From: Pseudoscleropodium purum
Taxonomy: Eukaryota > Streptophyta > Bryopsida > Hypnales > Brachytheciaceae
Assembly: GCA_963969395.1 (NCBI GenBank)
Contig: OZ017795.1
Coordinates: forward strand, 42,575,063-42,639,062
Reading direction: 5' to 3'
DNA length: 64,000 nt
Numbering within the stretch: the first letter of the stretch is position 1; each line of letters begins with the position of its first letter. The notes beneath the pieces were generated by a model. That model searched no databases, had not been told where the DNA came from, and saw only the letters and a list, made by a program, of their open reading frames with translations. Positions 38,601 to 50,849 of this stretch are shown here, piece after piece. The position numbers were made by a program, and so were the translations under genes.

Positions 38601-40988
38601 CTCAAATGCTTCATGCGCTTGTCCAGAGCTCAGGAACTGCTGAAATAATCGTCCCACTATAGCTTCTGTTTCTTCATCCTGCGAAGACCGTGAGACTACA
38701 GCACGGTCCATGTTTTTGGCTTCAGATGGGCATCCAACATAATCAAAAAATATATTAGCAATGACATTCTTGAATGACATGTTGACAAATATTCATGTTC
38801 GTGTCATGGCTAAGCCAACAGCTAGAGTTTCGAATAGCAGACTTAGAGTGGAAGTGTTATTGTCTTAAAATAAAACATTGAACGGACAAGCTTTAGTGCA
38901 ATGCAGATAGCAGATAGTAGTACCAAAGATCACGGAAAAATGTAGAACACGGCATCATACCAGCCTCTGAGTTTGATCGCTGCAACGACAAGGCTTCACC
39001 AGCTACATCTTGGGAACGTTCCTCATTCTCAATCTCGTGCTTCCCACTTTCATGATGTGAAAGAGTCCTCTCGGAGGGCTCCACCTTTCCAGTCAAAACC
39101 ACAGAAGCTGGAATGGCCCAAACACCAGCCTTCTCAGTAAGAACTGACCAAGCGCCTCCATCATCAGCAGGAACTACAGACGCATCCAAGACTTTCCCGG
39201 CTCCACAAGCTATTTCAAACTTGTACAACTGGACGGTACCACTTTGACCTACATGAGCGACCGTGGCTGTCCCGTCTTCAGCAAGAATGACAACAGATCT
39301 TGCTGGCTTCCCTCCTGTCCGCAAACGCATTGAGTATAAGAACGATTCATCTTCTACTTGAGCCTTGGGTAGAATGACTACTGGAGGGGCTTTGCGTCTC
39401 ACCTCCCCCTTACCCGAATAACTAAAATAATGTAAAGCATACTGCAAATAAGTCGAGCTGGTTGCACTGCCATTGCTAAAACACGCCACCAACATAATGA
39501 GTTCGTTCCCTGAATCATCGACCTGTAAGTCGAGCAGCCACACTTGTTTCTGTCCCGAAAAATCCGCCATAACATCCTCGTTATTTGAAATTTCAAAAGT
39601 CCAAGACTTGGATACCTTCCCTCGTGGGATGAGCTCGACTTCCCAGCATTCAATACTTTGAGCTGTCAACAGCAACATCTCACGAGACGCTCTCTGAGGC
39701 GGTGACCGCCAAACAATTCTCCTCACACTACTGGTATCTGCCACGAAGATGCTGCACCCAACTTCGGCTACGCTCACATCACGAAGTATCTTCTCACGCA
39801 ATATACCCCCAGCACTACAATCGAATCTCCAGAGCTCTCCATCAGATCGGCTCACTATGGTAACACATATGCCTATCACGTCTGTTGCTGATGCTTGGAT
39901 AGAAGTCACTCCTGCGGTACCTGGACTCGTCGCTGTCCAGCTGCCAGACACCCTGCGGCTGCTTCGCCTATCATCATGAAAAGAAGACACCATTGCCGTG
40001 TCGTCGGATTCTACGCTGGTAATTGCTGCTTTATTCCCATTGGTGAATGCATCAGGCCAGAAAAGCAGCACTAGAGATCTGCTGGAGCACATAATCACAC
40101 TCACCGCATTACAACCTTGGAAGTGGGCTCCTAAGTTCTCATCCGTCCAATGTGGCACTAGACTAACAAGCCACGTCTCTTCGGTGCCCAGCATTCCCAA
40201 GACATGCTGTGGCATGTTCAAGGCACAGCTCTGGCTACTGCGAAGGTGATTCCAAACATATAGCTGGTTTCCTTGCAGAACCCAGGACAGACCACTTCTT
40301 CCATCCATGCCACCTTGTAATGCAGCTGCTTCTGTAGGAGAGATCACCAATTGGACCATAAGCAAGACATACAAAGGCCTGCATAAACTCGACACTTAAC
40401 AGAGCCTTTCAGCAATATGAAAATGAAAATGTTGTAAGTAAACACTAGATTTTTGTACCACCTGTAGCGAGCGTCGCATCGCTATGAGAAACGCGCAGCT
40501 GCTGAGGTAAGTCAGAAACAAACACTGGCTGATTGCCATTAGCAGCAGCGCCTTTCTCGGTATTTCGAACAGCAACACTTGCCCTGCAAGCATGCAAAAA
40601 TACCTATAAAGATCATTTCCTCCAGAAAACACTGCACGACCTGATTGAAATAAATCTCTTGTCACGATAGGCATTGAACACTATCTGGATCGCCCCCGAT
40701 CCGATGGATTCAATTAGTTCCTACACCGGCAGAAAACTCGAACACGAAGCCATCCAAATGCACGCGCAGCAAAACAGTGTGACCCATCCCTGCAATCCAA
40801 TACCTGGCGACATTGGGAGCAGGGGCAGGCCACGGCGACAACGAGGACCGCGACGGAGCAACCGAGGACGGCACCAGCGAAGTAGGCGTCCCGCCCACCT
40901 CGGCTCCGCCATAGCCTTCCCGCTCCCTCTCCCTTTCCCTCTCGCGCACTCGACTGGCCAGCTTCCTGGGACGCCCCGGAGTGAACAT
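35621..40988 (-). CDS. NUP133: Nucleoporin NUP133
   Basis: A scaffold nucleoporin of the Y-shaped NUP107-160 complex, acting at the nuclear pore. Nine exons in coding order: 40804-40988, 40462-40583, 38961-40331, 38369-38719, 37421-38136, 37124-37282, 36644-36935, 36307-36374, 35621-36115. Lengths keep frame and give 1252 residues; Arabidopsis NUP133 is slightly longer. The start is supported by an MFxPG opening shared with the plant family, followed by an Arg/Glu low-complexity stretch. Residues about 62-560 form the beta-propeller part (GGMDGRSGLSWV, AGQKQVWLLDLQVD, MRLRTGGKPA, AWSVLTEKAGVWAIP). The remainder is the helical stack, with QDEETEA, FAKHW, HEELQ, HGEKLASM, ALWDLVQ, YWTRRDLL, LLRFGEEF and DQDDWLGMKRTADEEGW. 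Exon 4 could also begin 26 codons or fewer downstream at a second in-phase AG, so that boundary is uncertain. No breaks were found. Confidence 0.95.
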
Positions 40989-42017
40989 TGTGTCAATTTC
41001 TCGCAAAACCAAGACCGAGAGCTCTATCGCCACACAATCAATCCAAAACTGCAACGGCCGCCTGCCAGGTCCACGCCTAGTCCACCATCTCCGTCGTCGT
41101 CGTCGTCACCACGACGCAAGGAGGACGCATTGCCCACGGAGAACGCAAATCGCAATAAACCCTAACAAGAGGCAGGGAAGGATTTGAATAGGACGGACTG
41201 ATCAGACGACGCGGCCTGGATTTTACAAAGGCCCAGGCAAACATAAACTGGTTTACGGAGTGGGAAAAACAGAAATAACTCATAGTATGAGAGGAATTGG
41301 AAGGGACGGAGGTAGGGAATGGAGGTCCCCATTTTTTATAATAGAAAATGAATTGGAGCAATCTGATCTGGAAAACTCAATTACATGCAACGAGCATGTG
41401 CATTTATACCAACATGGTTGTATTTGCGAATCTCTATATAATATGGAATTACATGGAAAGAATTGCAAAAGATGGGTCCCTTATGCATCTTGAATAACAT
41501 TGATAGTGTTTGAGGGGAAAATAAACACAAAAATGGCACAAGTAGATAGGCAATTTTTAGAAAGAAGGTCATTGTAAAAGAATATGGCATATAGTACTAT
41601 ATATAGACAAGCAATATTTTCAATACTTTCAAGTATATTGGTTAACAATGTGCTTTTTCTTAGTCTTTTTCCAAATTCTATTGTAGATATTCACTTCAAC
41701 TACCCTTACTTAAGTGTCAATTAGGCATGAAAGAAGCACAACTAAACTTGTGTTAATTTTGAGTAAAAGATTTTATATATGCCTATGTTGAGTGTTTCTC
41801 ATACTAAGCATGTATTTTCATACAAAAAAAATTACTGAGTGTGATTGCTCTATATGAATCATGAAAGCAATATCTACCAAATTCAAAGGTCTTTGGAGTG
41901 AATCTTTTATAAATTTTCTAAAGGCTTGTATTTGCAAATTTTTGATACATCAATGTCAACAACATTGTATACAATTATTGTCAAGAAACTCTAAATTCTT
42001 GCAATTGAATCCCAATA
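40989..42017. other. NUP133 upstream region and AT-rich spacer
   Basis: The first 250 bp or so (to about 41.24 kb) are GC- and CpG-rich and probably hold the NUP133 5' leader and promoter. The rest is ordinary AT-rich spacer. The plus-strand frame 40674-41165 is antisense to NUP133 exon 1 and its low-complexity stretch. No other gene is seen. Confidence 0.5.
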
Positions 42018-43060
42018 TGACTAGAAGAAAAACATGTCTGCCACAATCGACTACAATGCAACTATGTGTCCTATACAATTGTCTGGCAATTGTAGCTTTC
42101 TATATTTTCACCAAATTTGACGTGAACAAAGTTATACATTATTGTAGTTAGAAAGTAGTTGCAAAGTGAAGTTTAGGATTACAGGGATGTATGAGAAGAA
42201 TTGATGTGAAATATTATACATCCAATATTCATTACAATTGTCGATGTGGACAACTTTTTGTTCTGTAGAATCTAGTGAGTCAAACTATAGTTGCATAGAA
42301 TCTAAATTCAACTCAAAAGCAACTAGAATGCAACTAGAAAGAAACTAGACTGCAATTCAAAAACAACTCAAAAGCAACTAGACTACAACTAGAGTTAAAC
42401 TAGAAAACAATTAAAATTGTCCCACATCAATTGTCAAGAATACCATTAGGTTAAACATATAAGAACTGTAAGTTATAGTATTCTATCATAATGGATTCTA
42501 ATTATGGAATTCTAATATTTCTACCTTTCGTAGACTTCTGTAATTTGTAGATTTCTACAATTTGTAGATTTTTGCAGTCTATAGAAATCATTGAATTTTT
42601 AAAGTCTAGGAAATTTTAGAACTTGTGGAAATTGTAAAGTTTTGTAAATTGATGAAATCTATTTAATATCAATATTCAGATTCCATAATCTAAAAAAGAA
42701 GCTAGATTTGAAATTTTAATATCTACAAATCCTTGAGATTAAAACTTTAAAATCTACAAATCATAGACAAGTTGTAAATGAGTTGCAAACAAGTTGCAAA
42801 TCAATTGTAGACAAGTTGCACATGAGTTGCAAATAAGTTGCACTTGAGTAAGTTCCACATCCGCAACCACGTTAGAAGAATTCATCGATGAACTTCCACA
42901 TAGAATATTGAATGCCATAAAACTTGCAACTACTTTGCAACTAGTGTGACTTGTCCAATGCAACTACAATCTCCAAATTATCACCTAGTTGTAAACGCCT
43001 CTTGCAACTACAAAACTAGTTGCAAATTGTAGTTACAAAAACCCTTGTTTTCTTGTAGTG
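42018..43060. mobile_element. Non-autonomous CACTA-like DNA transposon
   Basis: The right end reads '...GTTTTCTTGTAGTG' (43047-43060), the reverse complement of the CACTACAAGAAAAC terminus typical of CACTA (En/Spm) elements. A decayed matching left end, 'GACTAGAAGAAAAACA', starts at 42019. Inside are two oppositely oriented arrays with an 11-bp period. About 42311-42411 has nine units around 'aGCAACTAga', and 42766-42853 has eight units around 'aaGTTGCAaat'. Further scattered TGCAACT/AGTTGCA motifs lie towards the right end. Subterminal arrays like this are the transposase-binding sites of CACTA elements. There is no transposase coding sequence, so it would need help to move. A 3-bp target duplication is not clear. 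Confidence 0.6.
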
Positions 43061-46000
43061 CATGAGATTGTTGTAATTTTTTGCACATCCATTGTCTAAT
43101 TTTCTCCAATTTAATATAGTTTTATTTTTTTTACCTCATCTTGAGTCTATCCTCAACAATCCCACATCTACTAAAGATTCTATTTATATTTTTTGCCCTT
43201 ACCAAAATACACACGGTTTTAAAAATTAAAGTGAAAGGCACATAAATTGACTATAGACTTCTAAAAAAATAATAAGATGATGGTCACTTTGGCCTTTTGA
43301 AAATTTAAACATACTCTAAATTCATGATTTTTTTGAACTTTTAATCATTATTCTCTTCATGCAAAACTTTATTTGATGTAATTCTAGTAAGTATTACCAA
43401 ACATAAAGCATCTTAATTTTATTTCAATCTCAAAGTAGTAAGTGCAAAATTGAATTCTTAAAACTTGATTAAATAGATCCATTTGATTTGTATTGTCTAC
43501 AAAAAAAAATTTGATTAATCATATTTTTTAAATGAGGTTAGAAAGGATAATTATTGTTTTGGAGAAATGAGAGAAAAAATAATATGAAGAGTTAATTTTA
43601 GAAATTAAATTTTCAATAATATAAAACTTTCAATATTTCTTGTTTACTCAAATACTATAGATATTAGAATTGGTGATTCTCAATTTTGTATCAACCTTAT
43701 TAATTATTAGGTGTTTATTTCATCATAGACAACTTTTTTTTTTATATATAAAAGTGGTATGCATTATAAATTAATATGAAAAGATGTTAATTTTTTATGC
43801 ATTTTCAATTGATTTTCTAATATTTATTTAACAAGTATATTTTGTAGGATAAGTTAAAAAATCTTTATAAAAAAAACTCTACTTTTAATAAGATTTGAAA
43901 AAAATGGTTTTAAAGTTTAAACATTATGAATTATGATCATACAATTAGTCCAAATTAATTATCTCCAAATACGTACACTCAAAGCTCACATGCTTGCATT
44001 TTCATACTCACATGTACTAGCATTGTTGTAGAGTCTTCTAGTACTTATTATTGAGCCTCTTTAACATTTCATGGTCCTTCTCCAAGTTTTTATATTTAGA
44101 CAATGTAAATAATGGATGCTTATAACTAATTGTATATTAATCCATAAACAACACCAAGGATGTATTCTGGCCAATGAATAACAAAAAATTTCTTCATGGA
44201 GGATAGAAGTACAACTATTTATCCTCCAAATTTTGTGTGGAAAAGGAAGGTCTTTTACAATAGTTTGATTTCTAATGAGTGCCTTTGCATTTTTTTAGGC
44301 CAACAATTCAAATAATACCAAAACAAATGGTTTCCAAAGTGACCAATGATCTCATCCTTTAATGGTTAAGGAAGTTAGCCAAAAATGATCAAATTTCTAG
44401 ATGAATTGGTGTACTCTTTGTTTTGGTACTTTCTTTAAAAGTCTATTAGAACCAAAAAAAAAGGAACCTTCGGGTAGGTCATTAAGCTTTGAAAAGCCAA
44501 TCTATTAATAATGGGAGCTTAGAAAATGTGTCAAATTCTTGTTGTTAGCCTATATGAATTTCCTAAAATGAAGTCAAATTTTGTTACTACAATTATATTC
44601 AAAACATGGATGTAGAATATACTAATCCCATTTATAAAAAAATTTCACAAAAATCTCAAATAAACTATATAAAGTTGCAAGTACCAGAATATTTTTTCTC
44701 CAATGATATTATTCCATATTCTAGCATATCAACTAAGTGAGAGTAGGGGAATAAAATCCCTACTTCCTTTAAGGTACAAATTAATTCTATTCGCCCCCCC
44801 TTGCCTACTATAAAATGGTCCTTTGGTATCTTGACATTTTCTCTAATGCATTCATTGGACAATTGTTAATCTTCAACATCTTTACCAAATTATGCACAAT
44901 GACTTTGGAATGTTAGTTCATAATATAATAACTCTTTCAACTCCAAACATATTAGAGAGGACTGGAGATGAAAGTATTACAAGAATCTTTTGAACATGGT
45001 GGAATTATGAAGTTTGTTGAATGCCAATTGTCATGTTATTTGATGATGGATAACTGGTAGGCTCTATAGGGCTTCGTAAGAATTGGTTAAAGACATGGTA
45101 CAATCAAAATAGCCATGTATTGACTATTTGGGGCTAAACTAGTGTTTTGAGATTGTTTGAGGTGTGAGCAGAGCTGTTTTGGGGCGCCTTTGGGGTGGTT
45201 CTAACCCTAGGCCGCCCCTTTGCTCATTCATTCTCTTCAAGTCTTGTATGTGTTGTTGTTTTTGAGTTGAAAGGAGTTGGAGCACATAATGTAATGAAGG
45301 TTGGTTATTAAACCAATCTTTACTAGCGTTATTCCTTAATTTGTGTGATTTTGTAAGACTAATCCAATTGAGACAAAGTAGAAGCAACCTTGAGTGCTTA
45401 GGAAGCTTATTACTTGAAGAAAATAGTGTATGTGCTGATGTTAGAGAACTAGAATATTTGAAGAGGTTTGATTTGTTGTATTTGTGTTGGAGACATTGAT
45501 AGTGACGTGTGGAAGTGTTGACAAATTCAAATTTTGGAGTTGAAGGTGTTGATTTGGAGTTGGAGGGTCTTCGAGAGCATGGAGGGTTGTTGAAAAGAAC
45601 TTGGAGGCAGTCCTTGACTGTAAGATTTATGTCCAACTCATTTCGTGCAATTCTGATAAAAAATGAGAAAGATACGGGAATTTGAGTGAAATAGTCAAAA
45701 CCTATATATGTGCTATTCCAAATATGCAAAAGTGCTGATTTGGTGTTTGGAGGACATTTGGGTGATTATTTCGTGTTAGAAAGATGATTTATAGTTCAAC
45801 CTATTCTAAAATTCCAAAATTGTTAAAAATTGCCAAAAATTGAGAAAGTTATGGCATTTTGAAATTTTGTGTTGGGGTTTATTTTTGGCCGTGTTTTTGG
45901 TGGTTGTTGTTGATGTTTTGCAAGCTTTGATAGCTTAGCAAAACAGGAGAGACAAAGCTATATGGAACTCAATCTAAGTCTAAGTCTTGAAAATATAGCT

Positions 46001-46450
46001 ATATTTTGATAGTCTACATATAGTTCATTACTCATTATATGAGGGGCTGATTTTTAGTTTGGAGAGTATAGAAAGAGGCCATTTAGAAAGGTTTTGAAGG
46101 ATTCTAGTCAATTTCAAGTTCATTGCTTGAACTTGGGATGCCCTAGCCTATTTTGAATGCTTTAATTTCTACTTTGCGAACTACTCTTGTTGCGGATGAT
46201 GTAGGTCAAACCATTGCTTAGTCCCATTTCTTGTTGTGGTGATGAAATGGGAGTAATGACCCACATGGTCAAGATTTGCTATGTTTTTGCGGTGAAGTTG
46301 GATGTATGACCAACAGATTGTGAGTTTGAAATTTAAAAACTATTTTCACCAACAATATCTTGTGGTATTTTGTTGATTCTACCCATCTTGTATTCTGTGG
46401 CTTTTTATCTCTACCTTGCATCTTAAACTAATTTATAGCCGCAACAGAAT
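43061..46450. other. AT-rich spacer leading into the retroelement
   Basis: From 43.06 to about 45.1 kb this is AT-rich sequence without recognisable content. From about 45.1 kb the composition is less AT-rich and may be a remnant of the retroelement's 5' LTR and leader, including a GC-rich patch at 45175-45225. I found no matching copy downstream of the element, so no LTR can be claimed. The 196-codon minus-strand frame at 45139-45729 looks like a by-product. Confidence 0.4.
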
Positions 46451-46523
46451 AGGCCAAGAAGGAGCAGTTTGATAGTAGAGTAGAAGATTCAACAATTGAA
46501 GATTATTTATGATATAGACATAT

Positions 46524-48720
46524 ATGTGTGATTACAACATATTGGAGGAAGTTGATATTCCTAAGGCAGAGGGTGAAAAAGAGCTAATTTTGAAATTTGT
46601 AAGCATTGATCCATTCAAAAGTTGTGGGATCAGTGCCTTTGGCATCATAGAGGACAATGGAGTTGGATCTATGGTTTGTGACCACTATTTAGGGAAAGTT
46701 GAAGGTGTGGCCTTCAACAATTGGAAGACTAGATTTTGATCATAGCAACGGACTCAGACAATGCAACACTTTGTTTAATGATTGTTGGGCCTTTGAGAAA
46801 TTGCCCTTCTATCTTGAATTTGAGACATTGCAAGCTTATGATTCTTAATTTGAGGATCATACATTTGAGCTTGAAGAAATATAAGACTATTGGGCTCGAA
46901 GGGTAAAGTTAGTCACTGCATTGAAAGATAGAGCTACATTTCCGGTAGTTCAAGCTTCAAAAATTGGTGACAAAGATGAAGATAAAGGTGAGGAAGCTAC
47001 ATCAACCCCCTCATTCCCTAATGCAATATGAGTTGTAAGGCTGAAATCCAAATCCACTACTAGTAGCACCAATGGAACTACATCTACATTCATTTCTCGA
47101 TTGTCTCAAGCATCAACTGAGGCAATAGCTACAATCAACCCTCCTTCTCAGTTTGACCTTCTCTAGTTATTTTTCAAGTATTTAGAAATGGAGTTTGGTG
47201 GCATTCGTTGAGATTGCATGTGCCACATCCAAAATTTCAAGAAAGAAACTAGAGACACTCCTTGCATCATGTATGCAAGGCTTTCTAAGTTTGCTCGTGA
47301 AAGTGAAGATGCCTTTACAAAGCGCTAGTTGGTAGAGTTTTACATAAGACAAGAAGATTCATGATATAGTACATTCTCACATGTTGCTAGTATATAAAGA
47401 TCAAGCTACTTTAGCTTAAGCTTTTGCTATTGTGGAACAATTGGATTGGGGGCTATGTGTAGAAGAGGTTGAAAGATTGTCATCTATTATGACTTCTATA
47501 ATAAATCAATCCATAGCTATTGTTAGTGGTTCTAGCAAGAATTAAGGGACACCTAAAGCCTTTAAACAAGTTGTTATGGTAGTTGAAGTGGAAAGGACAA
47601 TTAATTCTCGTAAGCGATATTGGAACTGAAGATTGTTAGGCCACAAAAAGAAAGATTGTTCCATAGATACATCATTTGAAGGCAAGAGTGGTGTATGAGC
47701 ATCTACCAACAAAAATTATACTACCACAACAAACAAAGGACAACAAAAGAAGATACAAAGTGAAGCCACACCTCCAAAGTGCACTTATGCACTTAGTAGC
47801 CAAGTTGGTCATACATAGGACAAGTGTTAGGTGAAGAACCCATAGCTAAGGCTTCAATAATTTATTCTACAAGCTACTCAAGGAAGAAGTTCAAATTCTA
47901 AAGACAACAATTTTGAAGCACGTATGGGAAAGTTGCAAAATACTCTAGCATTGCTTGTTGCAGCAACAATAAAAATCACACAAACATCTTCTAGTTCAAA
48001 GCCTGGATTAGATAGGTTTGAGTATGATGCTCTTGGTGAAGTGGTTGCAATAGTGGCTATTAGGTTACAAACTAATTTTTTACTTGTTGCATTTGTGGTA
48101 GAAGAGAACTCAACGTCTCAACCACTCAATGTGGGCCTCATGTACGCTACCAAGGGTCTTTTAATAGCATTGGATAGTCAAGATCGCCTGTAACATTTGG
48201 CTTGGCGGATGTGGTGACTAGTCCAATACTTACAACAATTTTTAATAAAAAAGATTCATCTAAAAAAGGAGATATGGTAAAGAGTTTAGCTTTCAAGCTC
48301 TTAGAGATTTCATTGTTCTCGGGGGTCTAGTTACAAAGTGGAAACTTTGATGCGCTATCACATATCATATGGTAGGGAAGATAATGCAAGGTACGGTTTC
48401 AATGCCTGCCAATGTAACCATGAAGGAAATGAAAGAATATTTTTTGGGTGATGGTGAAGAAGGCACAAAGAAAGATGTTGCTAAGGTAACAACAGATGCC
48501 TTGCGATGTTGGAAAGGATGGCCAAAGGAGTCTCCTTCACAAGCAAAGTTTGATAGAAGCTTAAATTCAAGTGGAGAAGCTATTGGGAGTGATGTTGAGA
48601 TTTCAATGAGTTATTTGGCAATGGTACTAGCTCGGGCAACTTATGAGCGCTTGCAAATCAAGCCTGGAGTAGTGCGTTTGATCAATTTTGGTCATGTCTT
48701 TTCTATGGCTTGAGGTGATA
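46524..48720 (+). pseudogene. Retroelement gag and gag-protease linker, broken
   Basis: Around 47190-47340 the translation resembles gag-capsid sequence of this element type (MYARLSKFARES...). A CCHC zinc knuckle, C-x2-C-x4-H-x4-C, is recognisable at 47618-47659, but the first Cys codon is now TAT and the second is TGA. The His and final Cys remain. Open stretches survive at 46524-46739, 47924-48193 and 48369-48713 (114 codons, probably the gag-protease linker). Several frameshifts separate them. The N-terminal 71 codons match nothing I know. Confidence 0.6.
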
Positions 48721-48734
48721 CATCTCAAGTGTTT

Positions 48735-49045
48735 CTACAAAAGGTACTACTTGATATTGGTACTCAATTAGTAATGCTAAGAAAACTTCTAGCTCAAAGC
48801 TTGGGACTTTTTTCTAATGATTTGGACCCATGTCTTTTCACTATAGCAACACCACTTGGGGGCATAGAGCAACCTACATCCTACGGGATTGAATAAAGAG
48901 CCGCTACAACTTCAATTCAAGGTGGGTGTTGATGCATACATTCATATCTCTATAAGGTGTGTAGTTACAAGTGCTATTAGCTATGAAATTATATTGGAGC
49001 AACCAACTTTGTACCTGATTAGTTTTGGTCATGATTCTTGAACTG
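48735..49045 (+). pseudogene. Retroelement aspartic protease, broken
   Basis: The active-site region at 48744-48770 reads VLLDIGTQLVML. The catalytic Asp and Gly of the D-[ST]-G triad are kept, but the middle residue is Ile (48756-48758). The downstream part (near 48985-49015) has the 'YEIILEQPTLY' strand typical of retroelement proteases. Frameshifts split the two halves. It precedes the methyltransferase, with about 400 bp of linker between. Confidence 0.65.
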
Positions 49046-49389
49046 AGGAAGCATGGTTACAACTAGGGTGGTCGCAAGAAGATGGACAGAAGGAGGTGAT
49101 TCCAGTCATCTTTGGTATTTTTGCTGGTGTAGTTGAAGGTTTGGCAACAATGTATAGATGTGGTGTAGAATGGTTTGCAACTAGAGATTTGCTACTTGAG
49201 GGCAACATGTCTGCTATAGACTCACCTCCAAAGTTGGATTTGCAAACACAAAGCAAATTCAAACCGTTTGTAAGGCATTCCAAGGACCCCATACCACTAT
49301 ATATTTCACCAAAGGATTTGGTTGAAAAATGAAATAAGTTGGTAGAGAAAATAGAATAGCATCTTTGGCAGCCACAATCCACATTAACA

Positions 49390-50400
49390 CCTCTACAAAA
49401 ACTTGAGGATCTTCATAATGATCTTGAGGGCATAGTTCTTATAGAATAATTTGTTGGACTTGGTATTGGTTTAGCTACAATTTTAGAAGCAGGGTTGTCT
49501 ATTCGGAATTATATGTATGTAGACAACAACATTATTGGGCGCAAAGCTACAAAACATCATTTAGAGTAGCTAAGGATGCGATATCCAAAGCAATTGCCTA
49601 CAAGCGCTATTCAAGGTTGTATGTCTCAAGTTCCTTTAGACATTACCTTGATTGGAGAAAAGGATCTTCTAAAGTTGGACAAAATGGACCTTGTGATGGT
49701 TGGATGGTCTTGCCAAGGGAATTCTTGAGCTGGTTATCGCCAAGAACTCCAAGACCTACACTCAAATTTATTTTGGGAGCTCTTGCAGTTGTTGCATTGG
49801 TGGCAACATAGACAAGCTACAAGTGTTGTTTGTATCTTTGAAAATGTGCCTCTATTAGGAGATGCTGAAGCTTGGGTTCACAACAATGCAAAAGAAGTGT
49901 GTCAACATCTTGGAGAGCCAATTGTAGTAAATGTTGTAGCTCTTCGTTCTTATGCCCATCATTTCTGGTAGAAATGAACCAATTTGGCTCACATGCGAAG
50001 GATTTCAACAACATTATATTCTATCAACTGCCAAGAGAGAAGACATTTTGATGACATTTTAGAGGATTGGCAATTTGCCCAAGCAGTGGTGTAAGACGAT
50101 CAACTACCATTGGCTATATAGTCAACCGTATAGAATTGCCTCAAATGGCATTTCCTACTTTGATGAGCTATCCTCAGTCTTTTGTTTTTCACAATGGTGG
50201 ACCGGGTTTAGTGTTTGACAATACTTCTATGAGATTGGAAAAGATATGTGCTACTAAATAAGAGCATGCTATGGATTTTTCTACCAATACCACTTGTGGG
50301 CTTGGATTGACAGAGTCGTAGTGACGTCATTGCATTGGACAAGCCATAGACCTCATATCTATGGTTTGGTTCTTAGGGGTATGTTTGGCAGTTCAAAGGC
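49390..50400 (+). pseudogene. DNMT3-like cytosine-C5 DNA methyltransferase inside the retroelement, broken
   Basis: C5 methyltransferases move a methyl group from S-adenosylmethionine to cytosine. Motif I (FVGLGIG) is at 49450-49470, followed by a VDN acidic turn near 49525. Motif IV is at 49699-49725 and reads GWSCQGNS; the catalytic Cys (49711-49713) is kept and the usual Pro before it is Ser. Motif VI (FENV) is at 49837-49848. These three share one frame for about 590 bp, broken only by stops at 49447, 49567 and 49726. A motif VIII-like segment with an FW-x-N-L pattern lies around 49948-50000. After a shift near 50.12 kb the frame contains an NGGPG block (about 50191-50205) and a motif IX/X region, IGQAIDL at 50334-50354. 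The FWELLQLL segment before motif VI resembles the FFEF-HLL of DNMT3, favouring that subfamily. About 340 residues matches a bare catalytic domain. Confidence 0.82.
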
Positions 50401-50849
50401 ACAAGAAACTTGGCCTTGAAGGCCATCTAGAGGCAGATGCTTCAAGCTAGGGGGTAGACAATATTGTACGTCTAGTGTTGGAGAAGAAAGCTACTTCAGG
50501 TACCAAGGCATGGCATGATGGTCAAGAATTTTGGAGCCAAACACTAGAGAAAAGAAGAATCCAAAATAGTATTGAGTAGCTTGTAGAAGATGATTTACGA
50601 GGACAACGTATATTGGTACCATTGGCTCAAGAAATGGGAATGGAAGATGCCAAAGAAAAGTTCAAGAGGGTGTTTTTTACAAAAGAAAATCTATATCTTC
50701 TTGCATCACCTCATTCTATAGATGGTACTAATGTTGATATTAGTAGAAGTAATTTTGTTGAAATTGTAGAGGGTGATGATGCATCTATTGTCTTGAACAA
50801 GGACAATGGTGTAAGCTCTTCCAACTAGCAATCAAAAGATGTGCAAATA

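Noticed and set aside
33171..41000. Functional pairing of the pseudouridine synthase and NUP133 genes
   Set aside because: They are convergent, separate eukaryotic transcription units, and no shared pathway is known; adjacency alone is not evidence.
40674..41165. 163-codon plus-strand frame
   Set aside because: Antisense to NUP133 exon 1 and its leader, where GC-rich repeats remove stops. The minus-strand frame has family homology.
42311..42853. CRISPR-like regularly spaced repeats
   Set aside because: The units are contiguous 11-bp repeats without spacers and the genome is plainly that of a plant; CACTA subterminal repeats explain them.
45139..45729. 196-codon open frame on the minus strand
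   Set aside because: It lies antisense to the probable leader of the retroelement, has low-complexity Ser/Asn/Leu content and matches no family I know.
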